Below are positions 1 through 9,047 of a DNA stretch of 64,000 nucleotides, piece after piece. This DNA comes from Brevibacillus reuszeri. Lineage in GTDB: Bacteria > Bacillota > Bacilli > Brevibacillales > Brevibacillaceae. The translations under genes and the position numbers were made by a program. Where the stretch lies: NCBI RefSeq assembly GCF_002897295.1, contig NZ_BEXF01000009.1:1-64000 (forward strand), in the 5' to 3' direction. The notes under the pieces are model-generated. The model saw only the letters and a program-made list of their open reading frames with translations. It did no database searches and was not told where the DNA came from. How positions within the stretch are numbered: the stretch's first letter is position 1; each line of letters opens with the position of its first letter.

Positions 1-2
1 GG

Positions 3-710
3 TTTGTTCTCTCTCTTGAAGGAGCCGACCCGCTGTACAACGACCTTAGCTTGCTCCGAATTTTCTATGAACTGGGCGTGCGTTTTATGGGACTCGTCTG
101 GAGCAGGCGCAATTTCGTAGGAGACGGTAGCCACTTTTCTCCGGTACGTGAGGGGAAGAAGGGCGGAATTACCGAGTTCGGCGTGCAATTGATCGAAGCG
201 GCGGAAGCGATGGGGATGATAATCGACGTCAGCCATCTAAACGACGAAGGCTTCTGGGATGTCATGGAGATTGCTAAAAAGCCCATTATCGCTTCCCATT
301 CCAATTGTCGGTCACTCGCCAGTTCCATGCGCAATCTGACGGATGAGCAGATCAAGGCAATCGCTTCAACCAATGGGGTGATTGGGATCAATGGCGTCAA
401 TATTTTCGTAGCGGATTCGGATGACAAGTCCGATCTGGAGCATCTGCTGAACCATGTGGATCACATCGCCGCTCTCGTTGGAGTAGAACACGTGGGAATC
501 GGTCTGGATATTATCGAGCCGTTTATGAAATACGATTCACCAGTCGCCATGACGGAGGCAGAACGCAAAGATTTTGACGTCGTGAAGGGACATATTCAGG
601 TTCCTGAGATTGCTAAGGCACTAGCCAAGAGGGGGTACACAGATGAAGCCATCCGGCTGATTATGGGCAAAAACTTCATCCGTGTATATAAGGAAGCCTG
701 GAAGTGCTAA
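3..710 (+). CDS. Membrane dipeptidase, peptidase M19 family (5' end outside window)
   Basis: The reading frame is open to the left edge of the window, so the N-terminus is missing; about 235 residues are visible. The order of motifs fits the renal/membrane dipeptidase family of zinc enzymes that cleave dipeptides: EGADPL and the ELGVR-LVW-N-GDG segment near the start, then the metal-binding regions DVSHL (about residue 80) and ASHSN (about residue 100), and a late GIGLDI. Bacterial members are cytosolic or envelope-associated and often sit with peptide transporters. The following gene is an oligopeptide-binding lipoprotein, which supports a role in peptide scavenging. The family call is firm; the substrate is not known. 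Confidence 0.88.
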   Translation, partial: FVLSLEGADPLYNDLSLLRIFYELGVRFMGLVWSRRNFVGDGSHFSPVREGKKGGITEFGVQLIEAAEAMGMIIDVSHLNDEGFWDVMEIAKKPIIASHSNCRSLASSMRNLTDEQIKAIASTNGVIGINGVNIFVADSDDKSDLEHLLNHVDHIAALVGVEHVGIGLDIIEPFMKYDSPVAMTEAERKDFDVVKGHIQVPEIAKALAKRGYTDEAIRLIMGKNFIRVYKEAWKC

Positions 711-823
711 ACATGCTCGAAATGGCTGTTTACGCATCATTTCTGCCAAGAGAGAACGGGATTAGCGACTGGATAACGACTATTGGCGGATAAAAGAATA
801 CGCCAAGAAGAAGGAGGCTCGCC

Positions 824-2464
824 GTGTTACGAAAGCACTTGGATCACCGCATCAAATACTTACTGTTCACTTGCATGCTCGCTTTTATTGCAGCAGGATG
901 TGCGTCTGCGCCTCCATCAGTAAAAACACAGAATCAACAGTCAAAATCACCTGACAGCCTGACGCCGAAAAGAGGAGGAACAATTACAATCGGGTACCAA
1001 GCAGAGCCGGATACATTAGACCCGCAAAAAACGGCTCTATCAGCCGGAAACTTCGTAGGCGGCTTTCTGGGAGGAGGCTTGGTGGTTCAAGACCCATACA
1101 CCTTTGAGCTGAAGCCTCATCTGGCTGAATCGTACAAAATCTCAGAGGATGGGAAGACCTGGACGTTTAAACTGCGCCAGGGCGTGAAGTTTCACGATGG
1201 AACACCGCTGACGGCATCCTCCTTCAAGCAAAGCATGGAGCGAGCAATGGATCCAAAGACGGCCTCACCACTTTCTGGACAAGAGCTAACTGCGATCCAG
1301 TCCATTTCTGCTCCCGATGACTCCACCCTGATTCTTCAGTTGAGTCAACCATCTGCTCCACTGCTAAGTGCCTTGGCCTATGGAGGATACCAGCAGCCAG
1401 TAGCAATGGAGGCGCTGAAAAAGTACGGAAATGATTTTGGACGAAATCCCGTCGGCGTAGGCCCGTGGAAGTTTGAGAGCTGGAAGACAGGGGAATCCAT
1501 TACGCTGACTCGAAACGAAGATTATCAGTGGGCAGCTCCGTTCGTGGAGAATCAAGGGCCAGTGCGGCCTGACAAGCTTGTCATCAAATTTATTAAAGAC
1601 AATCAAACGCTGATGGCAGCGCTGGACAGTGGAACGATTGATATCGCGAATGTACCTGCAAAAGACGTAAAGAAGTACAAGGATGATAAGGACTTCACGG
1701 TCTTGGAAGGGATGCAGCCAGTTGAGAACTTTATCGGCATGAATTTGCAAAATGAGATTTTACAAGATATCAACGTGCGCAAAGCTCTTAATCTGGCAAT
1801 CAACAAAGAAGCGCTAATCATCGCAGACGTGCAAGGAGAGGGAGTACCTGTCTACGGACCGATCCCAGCTACAATGTTTGGATACGACCCAGCAGTGGAG
1901 CAGTACGGCTACAAATACAACAAAGAGGAAGCGATGCGATTGCTGGAAGAGGCAGGCTGGAAGATAGGAGGGCAAGGAATTAGGGAAAAGGACGGCAAAG
2001 AGCTCAGCCTTCTGATGATCATCGACAATCCGAAGCCAGGAAATCAGCTTGTGCAAAGTATGCTGAAAGAAATTGGCATCGATCTGAAGCTTCAAAGCTA
2101 TGAAATGGCCACGGCCTCAGCGCAAGCAGTAAAAGGGGCATTCGATTTATTGGCAACTGATCACGGAAGCAATGACCCGCATATTTTGGATCTGCTCTTT
2201 AATTCCAATCAAATCGGCGGTTTAAACTTTTTCCGCATCAGCAATAAAGAGCTGGACAGCCTGCTGGAAAAAGGTGCCACAACAACGGATAGCGGGGAAA
2301 GACAGAAAGTGTATGCTGACATCCAGAAATTGATAGTTGATGAAGCTTACTGGATTCCGTTGTATTCTGCAAAGACATTCCAGGTCATCAACAATCGCAT
2401 TCAAGGTGTCAAGCCAAACCCGCTCGCGACACTTAATGTCCAGGATATGTGGGTGAACGAATGA
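824..2464 (+). CDS. Oligopeptide/dipeptide ABC transporter substrate-binding lipoprotein (SBP family 5)
   Basis: GTG start with an AAGGAGG site 8 bases upstream. The N-terminus is a lipoprotein signal peptide ending in the lipobox AAGC (Cys near residue 26). The mature part follows the SBP_bac_5 pattern (OppA/DppA/NikA): GGTITIGYQAEPDTLDP at the start of the domain, FKLRQGVKFHDGTPL, VGVGPWKFESW and a late EAYWIPLYSAKT. At 546 residues it has the normal family length. It would bind peptides outside the membrane and hand them to a permease, but no permease or ATPase genes lie beside it, so it either serves a transporter encoded elsewhere or acts in sensing. The preceding dipeptidase suggests a peptide ligand. 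Confidence 0.9.
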   Translation: MLRKHLDHRIKYLLFTCMLAFIAAGCASAPPSVKTQNQQSKSPDSLTPKRGGTITIGYQAEPDTLDPQKTALSAGNFVGGFLGGGLVVQDPYTFELKPHLAESYKISEDGKTWTFKLRQGVKFHDGTPLTASSFKQSMERAMDPKTASPLSGQELTAIQSISAPDDSTLILQLSQPSAPLLSALAYGGYQQPVAMEALKKYGNDFGRNPVGVGPWKFESWKTGESITLTRNEDYQWAAPFVENQGPVRPDKLVIKFIKDNQTLMAALDSGTIDIANVPAKDVKKYKDDKDFTVLEGMQPVENFIGMNLQNEILQDINVRKALNLAINKEALIIADVQGEGVPVYGPIPATMFGYDPAVEQYGYKYNKEEAMRLLEEAGWKIGGQGIREKDGKELSLLMIIDNPKPGNQLVQSMLKEIGIDLKLQSYEMATASAQAVKGAFDLLATDHGSNDPHILDLLFNSNQIGGLNFFRISNKELDSLLEKGATTTDSGERQKVYADIQKLIVDEAYWIPLYSAKTFQVINNRIQGVKPNPLATLNVQDMWVNE

Positions 2465-2501
2465 CTTGAAATAGAATTGCATAAGTAGAAGCAGGAAAAA
2501 T

Positions 2502-2526
2502 GGCCGCCGATTGGTGGTCTTTTTTG
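2502..2526 (+). terminator. Rho-independent terminator after the SBP gene
   Basis: A 7-bp stem (GGCCGCC with GGTGGTC, two G-T pairs) with a GATT loop is followed by a run of Ts, 37 bases after the stop codon. Confidence 0.75.
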
Positions 2527-2612
2527 CGTTTTCTCCCTTTTACAACAGAATATCAAAACCAGCAAAGGAGAGAATACTACTGTTCATGCTTCGAAAGGAG
2601 GAAGATTGCTGA

Positions 2613-2858
2613 ATGAACAAACTCACGCTTGCTGCTCATGAATCGTTAGAAATTCATGAAGCTCTTAACTTCAAGACACTCTGCCTAGCCAAGTCAAAAT
2701 TGATGCAAGGAATTGTGTTTGATCAGGAGTTAAAGGCATTAATGCAAAAGGACGTCGAACAATCTACGCAAGCGATTGCCGAGCTTCAGGCTATCTATAA
2801 AAAAGCACCTTTCCAAGCTCCAGTTCCACAAAATCGTCCCACTCCTATAATAAATTGA
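2613..2858 (+). CDS. yraG: Small spore coat-associated protein, YraG-like
   Basis: 81-residue protein with an AAAGGAGG ribosome site. It contains the helical pattern [20 protein letters not shown] followed by LMQGIV and a C-terminal proline-rich tail. This matches the short partner proteins found next to CotF-domain coat proteins in Bacillus (yraG/yraE type). It starts a tightly spaced five-gene run (14-base gap to the next gene) whose order small protein, CotF protein, zinc dehydrogenase, small protein, CotF protein equals the yraG-yraF-adhB-yraE-yraD locus of B. subtilis. A spore coat role is known only by homology. It is clearly paralogous to the gene at 4427. Confidence 0.75.
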   Translation: MNKLTLAAHESLEIHEALNFKTLCLAKSKLMQGIVFDQELKALMQKDVEQSTQAIAELQAIYKKAPFQAPVPQNRPTPIIN

Positions 2859-2871
2859 AGGTGAGATTCGA

Positions 2872-3240
2872 ATGAACCATGATTATCTAGACCCGATTAA
2901 TTCATTAAACATGCCGGAGCTGGCTGATATGACATTTGCCATGGACTTTCTCATTCGTGCCAAGGAGGGGGTCAGAAACACTGCGGTAGCATTGACTGAA
3001 ACCGTAACGCCTGAGGCGAGAGCTGTGCTGCGCAAGCAACTCCATCAAGCAATTTCCCTGCACCAAGAAATAGCCCAGCTCATGATCAGTAAAAAATGGT
3101 TTCATCCTTATGAACTCAATGAACAGTATCAATTGGATCAACTTTCGGCAATAAATACCATCCAAATCGGGCAAATGAAGCTTTTCCCCGGGGATACCTC
3201 GCGTAAAGGCATGTTCGATCGAACGCCAGATGAACATTAA
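2872..3240 (+). CDS. yraF: Spore coat protein, CotF family (YraF-like)
   Basis: 122 residues. The central part (about residues 18-85) is a CotF-type helical domain: [26 protein letters not shown], then a [17 protein letters not shown] helix and the [16 protein letters not shown] motif. CotF-family proteins are components of the coat around Bacillus spores. The start has a GAAGGTGAG ribosome site. A C-terminal extension of about 30 residues rich in polar amino acids is absent from its paralogue at 4640. It lies between the small YraG-like gene and the zinc dehydrogenase, in one presumed operon. Confidence 0.8.
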   Translation: MNHDYLDPINSLNMPELADMTFAMDFLIRAKEGVRNTAVALTETVTPEARAVLRKQLHQAISLHQEIAQLMISKKWFHPYELNEQYQLDQLSAINTIQIGQMKLFPGDTSRKGMFDRTPDEH

Positions 3241-3258
3241 TATTTGGAGGAACTATGG

Positions 3259-4395
3259 ATGAAAGCAGTGACGTATCAAGGCATTAAAAATATTGTCGTG
3301 AAGGATGTTCCTGATCCAAAAATTATGAAGCCTGACGATATGATAGTCAAGCTGACAAGCACCGCCATTTGCGGGTCCGACCTGCATTTAATCCATGGAA
3401 TGATTCCTAATTTGCAGGAAGACTACATCATTGGTCATGAACCGATGGGGATCGTGGAAGAGGTAGGCCCCGGAGTGACTAAACTCAAAAAAGGCGATCG
3501 CGTCATCATTCCGTTCACCATTGCATGTGGAGAGTGCTATTACTGCAAAAATCAGTTAGAAAGCCAATGTGACAATTCAAACGAACACGGAGACATGGGG
3601 GCATTCTTTGGATATTCGGGTACTACTGGAGGGTATCCAGGGGGACAAGCGGAGTATTTGCGTGTGCCCTTTGCTAATTTTACTCATTTCAAACTTCCTG
3701 AGGACTGTGAAGTGGAAGATGAGAAGCTTTGTCTGATTTCCGATGCGATGTCGACCGCATACTGGACCGTAGATAATGCAGGTGTGAAGAATGGAGATAC
3801 AGTAATTGTATTGGGATGTGGACCCGTTGGCCTACTTGCACAAAAGTTTTGCTGGTTAAAGGGCGCCAAGCGTGTGATCGCGGTTGACTATGTTGATTAT
3901 CGGTTGCAGCACGCAAAACGTACGAATAACGTAGAAACGATAAACTTCGAGCAAGAGCAAAACATTGGAAACCACCTAAAAGAGATTACGCAGGGCGGGG
4001 CTGATATTGTCATCGATGCAGTTGGAATGGACGGAAAGATGACTGATCTGGAGTTTATTGCGAGTGGCCTAAAATTACAAGGTGGCGCACTTGGTGCAGT
4101 GGTAATTGCGTCGCAAGCGGTACGAAAGGGTGGCACGATACAAATTACCGGCGCCTACGGTGGACGATATAATGCATTCCCTCTCGGTGATATCATGCAA
4201 AGAAACATCACGATTCGCTCAGGACAAGCACCAGTAATCCACTATATGCCGTATATGTACGAGCTGATTGCAACGGGAAAAGTGGACCCTGGAGACATCA
4301 TTACACATGTCATCCCTTTGAGCGAAGCGAAGCGCGGATATGAAGTGTTCGATACCAAAACGGACAATTGCATCAAGGTTATTTTAAAACCCTGA
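3259..4395 (+). CDS. adhB: Zinc-dependent alcohol dehydrogenase, AdhB-like, of the spore coat cluster
   Basis: 378 residues from ATG 3259, chosen because GGAGG lies 8 bases upstream; the frame is open back to a TTG at 3244 that overlaps that site. Medium-chain dehydrogenase architecture: catalytic zinc ligands in ICGSDLH (near residue 38) and GHEPMG, four structural-zinc cysteines in ACGECYYCKNQLESQC, and a Rossmann NAD(P) site GCGPVGLLAQ. The family oxidises alcohols or reduces aldehydes; the specific substrate is unknown. Its location inside a coat-protein cluster, conserved in B. subtilis, implies expression late in sporulation and possibly association with the spore surface. The next gene begins 31 bases downstream. 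Confidence 0.88.
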   Translation: MKAVTYQGIKNIVVKDVPDPKIMKPDDMIVKLTSTAICGSDLHLIHGMIPNLQEDYIIGHEPMGIVEEVGPGVTKLKKGDRVIIPFTIACGECYYCKNQLESQCDNSNEHGDMGAFFGYSGTTGGYPGGQAEYLRVPFANFTHFKLPEDCEVEDEKLCLISDAMSTAYWTVDNAGVKNGDTVIVLGCGPVGLLAQKFCWLKGAKRVIAVDYVDYRLQHAKRTNNVETINFEQEQNIGNHLKEITQGGADIVIDAVGMDGKMTDLEFIASGLKLQGGALGAVVIASQAVRKGGTIQITGAYGGRYNAFPLGDIMQRNITIRSGQAPVIHYMPYMYELIATGKVDPGDIITHVIPLSEAKRGYEVFDTKTDNCIKVILKP

Positions 4396-4426
4396 TCGTT
4401 CACTATGAATGGAGGAGCAAGCTGCG

Positions 4427-4621
4427 ATGGCGTATGCTTTACACGAGCAACTAGAATTGCATGAGATTGCTGCTTTTAAATCCGTATGTATGACAAAGTC
4501 CAAAACCATGCAGGGCTTGGTTACAGACGAAACACTGAAACAGCTTTTGGCAGAGGATGTAGAAGTTTCGACAAGACAGCTCCAGGAATTAAATTTACTA
4601 CTGACAAAAGCAAATACATAA
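4427..4621 (+). CDS. yraE: Small spore coat-associated protein, YraE-like
   Basis: 64 residues from ATG 4427, with GGAGGAG nine bases upstream; an in-frame ATG at 4409 overlaps that ribosome site and is unlikely. The sequence HEQLELHEIAAFKSV, MTKSKTMQGLV and LLAEDVEVSTRQLQEL mirrors the YraG-like protein at 2613, so the two are paralogues within one cluster. It lacks the proline-rich tail of that protein. Mostly helical, with no signal peptide. Role inferred from the coat-protein neighbours. Confidence 0.72.
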   Translation: MAYALHEQLELHEIAAFKSVCMTKSKTMQGLVTDETLKQLLAEDVEVSTRQLQELNLLLTKANT

Positions 4622-4639
4622 GGGAGGCGCGCGCAGTAC

Positions 4640-4933
4640 ATGAACCACATCATTCAAAGCTTAGTAGGAATGGGCGGCATGACTGATCAAGTAGTCGCCA
4701 TGGACTTGTTGATTTCTGCCAAGAGTGGAGTGAGAAATTACGCCATGGCCCTAACGGAAACCGGTACTCCTGAGATAAAAGAAATACTTACAAAGCAATT
4801 GGAGGAAGCGATTGACCTACAAGAGAAAATCAGCATGTATATGATTGAACGAGGCTGGTATCATCCGTGGAATGTTAATGAGCAAATTAAGCTGGATCAA
4901 CAAAATATCCAAACCTCATTAAAACTGCCTTAG
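4640..4933 (+). CDS. yraD: Spore coat protein, CotF family (YraD-like)
   Basis: 97 residues. It repeats the CotF domain pattern of the gene at 2872: AMDLLISAKSGVRNYAMALTETGTPE, a KQLEEAIDLQEKI helix and the ERGWYHPWNVNEQIKLDQ motif. GGGAGG lies upstream of the ATG. Last gene of the coat/AdhB cluster; a terminator follows immediately after the stop codon. It is shorter than its YraF-like paralogue because it lacks the C-terminal extension. Confidence 0.8.
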   Translation: MNHIIQSLVGMGGMTDQVVAMDLLISAKSGVRNYAMALTETGTPEIKEILTKQLEEAIDLQEKISMYMIERGWYHPWNVNEQIKLDQQNIQTSLKLP

Positions 4934-4959
4934 AGCATCCGACATGGGTGCTTTTTTTA
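4934..4959 (+). terminator. Terminator ending the coat/AdhB operon
   Basis: AGCATCC pairs with GGGTGCT across a GACAT loop, directly followed by seven Ts. It begins one base after the stop codon of the last coat gene. Confidence 0.88.
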
Positions 4960-5050
4960 TTGTTGCAAACCTGACGGTAACGGTTTACAGAACATATCCG
5001 TTTTTATTATTGTAAAGTTCAGGGAATTCTTGAAGGAGTGCAACGATAGC

Positions 5051-5728
5051 ATGAGCAAAATACTGATTGTAGACGACGAAGCACACATCCGTGAGCTGAT
5101 CAGTCTGTTTTTACGAAGCGAAGGATTTGAAATAGAAGAGGCAACGAACGGAACCGAGGCGCTTGCGATTGTAGAGCATTTACCAATTGATCTCGTCATC
5201 CTGGATATAATGCTTCCGAACTTGGATGGCTGGGAGCTGTGCAAGCGCATTAAGAATGACTATCCTGACATCCCCATTCTCATGGTGACAGCCATAGGTG
5301 AGTCGTTGCAAAAGGTGAAAGGCTTCCAGCTTGGAACCGATGATTATGTCACAAAGCCATTTGATCCATTGGAGCTAGTTATGCGCGTCAAAGCCCTATT
5401 GAAGCGGTATCGCATTGCCTTTTCCCAAAAAATCCGTCTTGGTGGTATTGTACTGGATCGGTTAACCTACAAGCTAACGCGTGGTGATGAAGAACTGACA
5501 CTGCCACTCAAAGAATTCGAGCTGCTTTTTAAGCTAGCCAGTCATCCAGGACAAATTTTCACCCGCGAACAGCTGATTGTGCAGATTTGGGGCAGGGATT
5601 ATGAAGGTGATGATCGGACAGTCGATGTGCATATCAAAAGGCTGCGTGAAAGGTTCGCAGGCGACTCCGAGCACTTTCGCATTGAAACTGCCCGCAGTCT
5701 CGGATATCGGTTAGTGGTGAACGCATGA
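5051..5728 (+). CDS. Two-component response regulator, OmpR/PhoB family
   Basis: 225 residues from ATG 5051 (AAGGAGTG upstream); a TTG at 5030 is also in frame but precedes the ribosome site. Receiver domain in residues 1-115 with the acidic pair DDE, phosphoacceptor Asp in LVILDIMLPNLDG and the conserved Lys in VTKPFDP. The C-terminal winged helix (about residues 130-225) shows LPLKEFELLFKLASHPG, the recognition segment RTVDVHIKRLRERF and the end motif TARSLGYRL. The next gene, its sensor kinase, overlaps it by four bases. Target genes are unknown; the frameshifted membrane peptidase and the Ere homologue downstream are candidates. Confidence 0.93.
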   Translation: MSKILIVDDEAHIRELISLFLRSEGFEIEEATNGTEALAIVEHLPIDLVILDIMLPNLDGWELCKRIKNDYPDIPILMVTAIGESLQKVKGFQLGTDDYVTKPFDPLELVMRVKALLKRYRIAFSQKIRLGGIVLDRLTYKLTRGDEELTLPLKEFELLFKLASHPGQIFTREQLIVQIWGRDYEGDDRTVDVHIKRLRERFAGDSEHFRIETARSLGYRLVVNA

Positions 5729-7077
5729 TAAAGACACTGTATTTGCGTCTCGTGTTGACTTTTTTAGCCGTCATACTTATAGCCATTCTCACTTCCTCCC
5801 TTATCAGTCTTGCTGTTTACGAGAAAGAGCTAGATGAATTGCAAAGAAGTGAAATAACTGCCATTGGCGAGAATATTATACGCGTTTATGAACAGAGCAA
5901 GTATCCTGAATTGAACTCATTTACGAGGAATATGGAAGCGTTAACTGCAAACCCTATTCTTCTCTTCAACGAAGCTGGGCAGTTGATTACAGACGACAAA
6001 GGTCCACATACAATCCCTCAAGACGCGATTCAAACCGTATTGGGAGGTCAGCGTTATTTGCCGCCGGATGGCTCGGACCTTGAGTTTATCGGAATGCCAC
6101 TGCCGATGCAGGATAAACCATATGCTTTGTTTCTACTACCTTCCTCCAAAAATGAAGAAACGATTACTCAGCTATTTTTAACGGTTCTAGCACTGGTGCT
6201 GGTCACCGGTAGCATTTGCTATCTCATAGCCGCCAGATATCTCGTGAAGCCGCTCAAAACACTGACGGAAGCGACGAATCAGCTGGCAAAGGGCAATTTC
6301 GAGGTTGATGTGAACATAAATCGTTCAGATGAGCTGGGCGCGCTCGCTCATAGCTTTAGGCAAATGGCAGGTGAGCTGAGACAGCTGGAGCAGATGCGAC
6401 AAGATTTTGTATCCAATGTTTCTCATGAAATTCAATCTCCGCTAACATCCATCACTGGTTTTGCCAAAGCGTTGAAATGCGAGCATCTGGCAGCCGCTGA
6501 CAATCGGGAGCGTTATATCGATATCATTTTGACAGAAAGTGAGCGGCTCTCCAGGCTGAGTGATCAACTGCTGAGCCTCGTATCCCTCGAATCAAACCAT
6601 CATCCTTTTACAGCTACGACGTTTCATCTTGACGAGCAAATCAGGCAGGTAGTGGTCAGGAGTGAGCCGTTATGGTCATCCAAGAACATCCTGATTGACT
6701 TGATGCTGCCAGAAGCTGTCAAAATAAATGCGGACCAGGATCAGCTCAACCAGGTATGGATGAATCTGCTCGGTAACAGCATCAAATTCACGCCACAAGG
6801 AGGGCAGATTCAAATCGAGCTTACAGCAAACCGCAATGAATATGCTGTCACAATCACAGATACGGGTATCGGAATTCCTCCAGAAGAGCTTAATCATATC
6901 TTCGTACGCTTTTACAAAACGGATCGATCGCGAAGCAGCAAAGGTAACGGTCTAGGTCTCGCTATCGTGAAGCAAATCATTACGATCCATCATGGAACCA
7001 TTGAAGTAAAAAGCACGGTTGGCAAAGGAACGACGATAACCGTTACACTTCCCGCAAACTATACAACTTCAAAGTAA
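5725..7077 (+). CDS. Sensor histidine kinase with HAMP domain
   Basis: 450 residues, starting within the ATGA overlap with the response regulator. Transmembrane segment 1 is near residues 5-28, then an extracytoplasmic sensor region of about 120 residues, transmembrane segment 2 near 147-170 and a HAMP linker. The H-box is VSNVSHEIQSPLTSITGF, with Gln where most kinases have Arg-Thr (HELRTP). N-box WMNLLGNSIKFTP, G1 ITDTGIGIPPE and G2 GNGLGLAIV complete the ATPase domain. It should autophosphorylate on the H-box His and phosphorylate the cognate regulator. The signal is unknown. Confidence 0.93.
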   Translation: MIKTLYLRLVLTFLAVILIAILTSSLISLAVYEKELDELQRSEITAIGENIIRVYEQSKYPELNSFTRNMEALTANPILLFNEAGQLITDDKGPHTIPQDAIQTVLGGQRYLPPDGSDLEFIGMPLPMQDKPYALFLLPSSKNEETITQLFLTVLALVLVTGSICYLIAARYLVKPLKTLTEATNQLAKGNFEVDVNINRSDELGALAHSFRQMAGELRQLEQMRQDFVSNVSHEIQSPLTSITGFAKALKCEHLAAADNRERYIDIILTESERLSRLSDQLLSLVSLESNHHPFTATTFHLDEQIRQVVVRSEPLWSSKNILIDLMLPEAVKINADQDQLNQVWMNLLGNSIKFTPQGGQIQIELTANRNEYAVTITDTGIGIPPEELNHIFVRFYKTDRSRSSKGNGLGLAIVKQIITIHHGTIEVKSTVGKGTTITVTLPANYTTSK

Positions 7078-7155
7078 AATTTTTTGTTCATGCTCCGTTC
7101 ATATTTCTCCTCTACGCTTTGCACAGGCTTGAAATTTTGAGGGAGGAACGGTAGC

Positions 7156-8861
7156 ATGAGTTTCTTGATCCATTTCGTTACATCGTTTACTTGGTTCACA
7201 GTTTTTGAAACGATACTTTTTTTCACGAATGTACTGGTTTTCTTCAGGTATGGTCTTCCTTTTCGAAAACCTCACCGTTTGCTCGATTTTTTACCGAGCG
7301 TAGCTCTGCTGATTGCCATTGTCAGTTTTCTATATGGTGATACCACCTTACTGGCGCTCGTATTCTATGCCGTAACCTTGATTGTTTTCTTGTGCACGAT
7401 TAAGAGCGTATTCAAGCGTTCCTCGTCTGAGCCTAGGTTTAAAATCGTGAGGGCATTGTTTTGCGTAGCCGGCATTATCGTTCTGCTAAGCACGCCTACG
7501 TATGCTGGAGAACTCAGGTACAATCCAGTCAGTGAATTTAGTGAAATGAGCTATTCGCAAGCATTTGTTTTGTTAAATGAGCGATTATCCAGAGAATACC
7601 CATTTGGCGAGTGGAAGCAGGTTAACTGGCAGGGTTTGAAGGAAAAGTACGAACCCCTTTTTAAAAAGGCAGAGGAAGAAAAAAACAAAGACCTTTACTA
7701 CCAAACTTTGCGGGAATATCTATTTTCCTTTCGAGATGGTCATATCAAAATCAGGAACGAAAATCTGTATGAGGATAATCCAGTATTTAAAAGAGAAGCT
7801 GGTGGCGGCTTGGCATCAGCACGATTCAGCTGGATAATGGCAAGGTTTTAGTGAATTTGGTTGTGGAAGGAAGCCCTGCTGAACAACATGGAATAAAGGT
7901 AGGCGCAGAAATCATTACATGGGATGGGAAAGCAACGAAGGACGCTTATCAACAAGCCACCTGGAGCGAAAATCCGATGGGAACTGAGGGAGATATAAAC
8001 TATAATCGAGGCAGGTTTATGGTTCGCGCCCCCATTGGAAAAGAGATTCCTGTTGAATATCAGAATGTAGACGATCGTAAGCGCACCAAGCTCATTTTAA
8101 AAGCGTATGACGACAATTATGAAACCTTAAAGAAAACGAGAGTAAAATGGAAAAAAGAAGATAATCCCATTGATGCCGAAATCGTCGGGGACGGATACGG
8201 TTACTTGAAAATCAGATACTTTCTGCCTAACGAGACAGTTCCAGATCCTGTAAAAAAAGTGAAGGAAATATTGAATTGGTTTCACAGTCAGAACACCAAG
8301 GGCTTAATTATTGATGTTCGGGATAATCCAGGCGGTAGTGATGATTTGGTTGCAGCCATTGCAGGTTTATTTGTTCCTAAGGAAACCACCTATGAGCATG
8401 TCAGCTATTACAATCGAGTAACGGGTAGCTTTGAGCTCAATCCTTTTGAGACGCGTATAGTCGTGCCCACCGCACCTCAATACGATGGAAACATTGCCAT
8501 TATCATGAACAACAAAACTGCTAGTTCAGGAGAAGGGCTGCCAATCCTGCTAAAGGGCTTGCCCCACGTAAAAAGCGTAGGTTTTACGACGACGAATGGT
8601 TCATTTGGTGTGGTTAGCAGTCCGATTGAAGCTGAGATGCCAGAGGGCTACATCGTCCATTTCCCTGATGGAAGGTCGTTAAATCAAGACTATATTATTC
8701 AAGGTGACAGTAATGGTCAGGGACAAGGTGGGGGAGTTCCCGATGTGCTTATCCCATTAAATGAGGAAACCTTTCATGCAAAATATGTACAAGGAAAAGA
8801 TGTCGAATTAGAGTATGCGCTGAAAGCATTAGCTGCAATGTCTGTCCCATCCACGCGTTAA
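7156..8861 (+). pseudogene. Membrane-anchored S41/PDZ peptidase split by a one-base frameshift
   Basis: Two adjacent frames (7156-7851 and 7851-8861) read as one protein of about 568 residues if a single T is restored in GGCTTGG near 7809; the join then reads GGFGISTIQLDNGK into the PDZ part. The first frame has about four transmembrane segments and an extracytoplasmic helical region. The second contains a PDZ-like segment (VEGSPAEQHGIKVGAEIITW) and the S41 core LIIDVRDNPGGSDD and NNKTASSGEGLP, with the catalytic Ser in ASSGE. S41 members are tail-specific or C-terminal processing proteases. This is either a real inactivating deletion or a sequencing error; the remaining sequence is not otherwise decayed. 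GGGAGG precedes the ATG at 7156. Confidence 0.85.
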
Positions 8862-8883
8862 TAGACTCTACCAAACCATGTTG

Positions 8884-8908
8884 ACCACCTTTTGCGGGTG
8901 GTTTTTTT
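8884..8908 (+). terminator. Terminator after the S41 peptidase
   Basis: ACCACC and GGTGGT form a stem around a TTTTGCG loop and are followed by seven Ts. Confidence 0.88.
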
Positions 8909-9047
8909 GTTATTGCGATCAGACTCACTGACTTGAAAAAATTTGATATAGGTAAACAGCATTGATCGAGTGTATAATGGTGTAAATGGTAAGAAAAACC
9001 AAAACGTGAGATGTTGTACCAATGCAGCTCAAGAAAGAGAGATCGAT

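Noticed and set aside
65-427. Long minus-strand open frame over the dipeptidase gene
   Set aside because: Antisense shadow of a gene with clear M19 motifs; Ser-rich low-complexity translation and no ribosome site.
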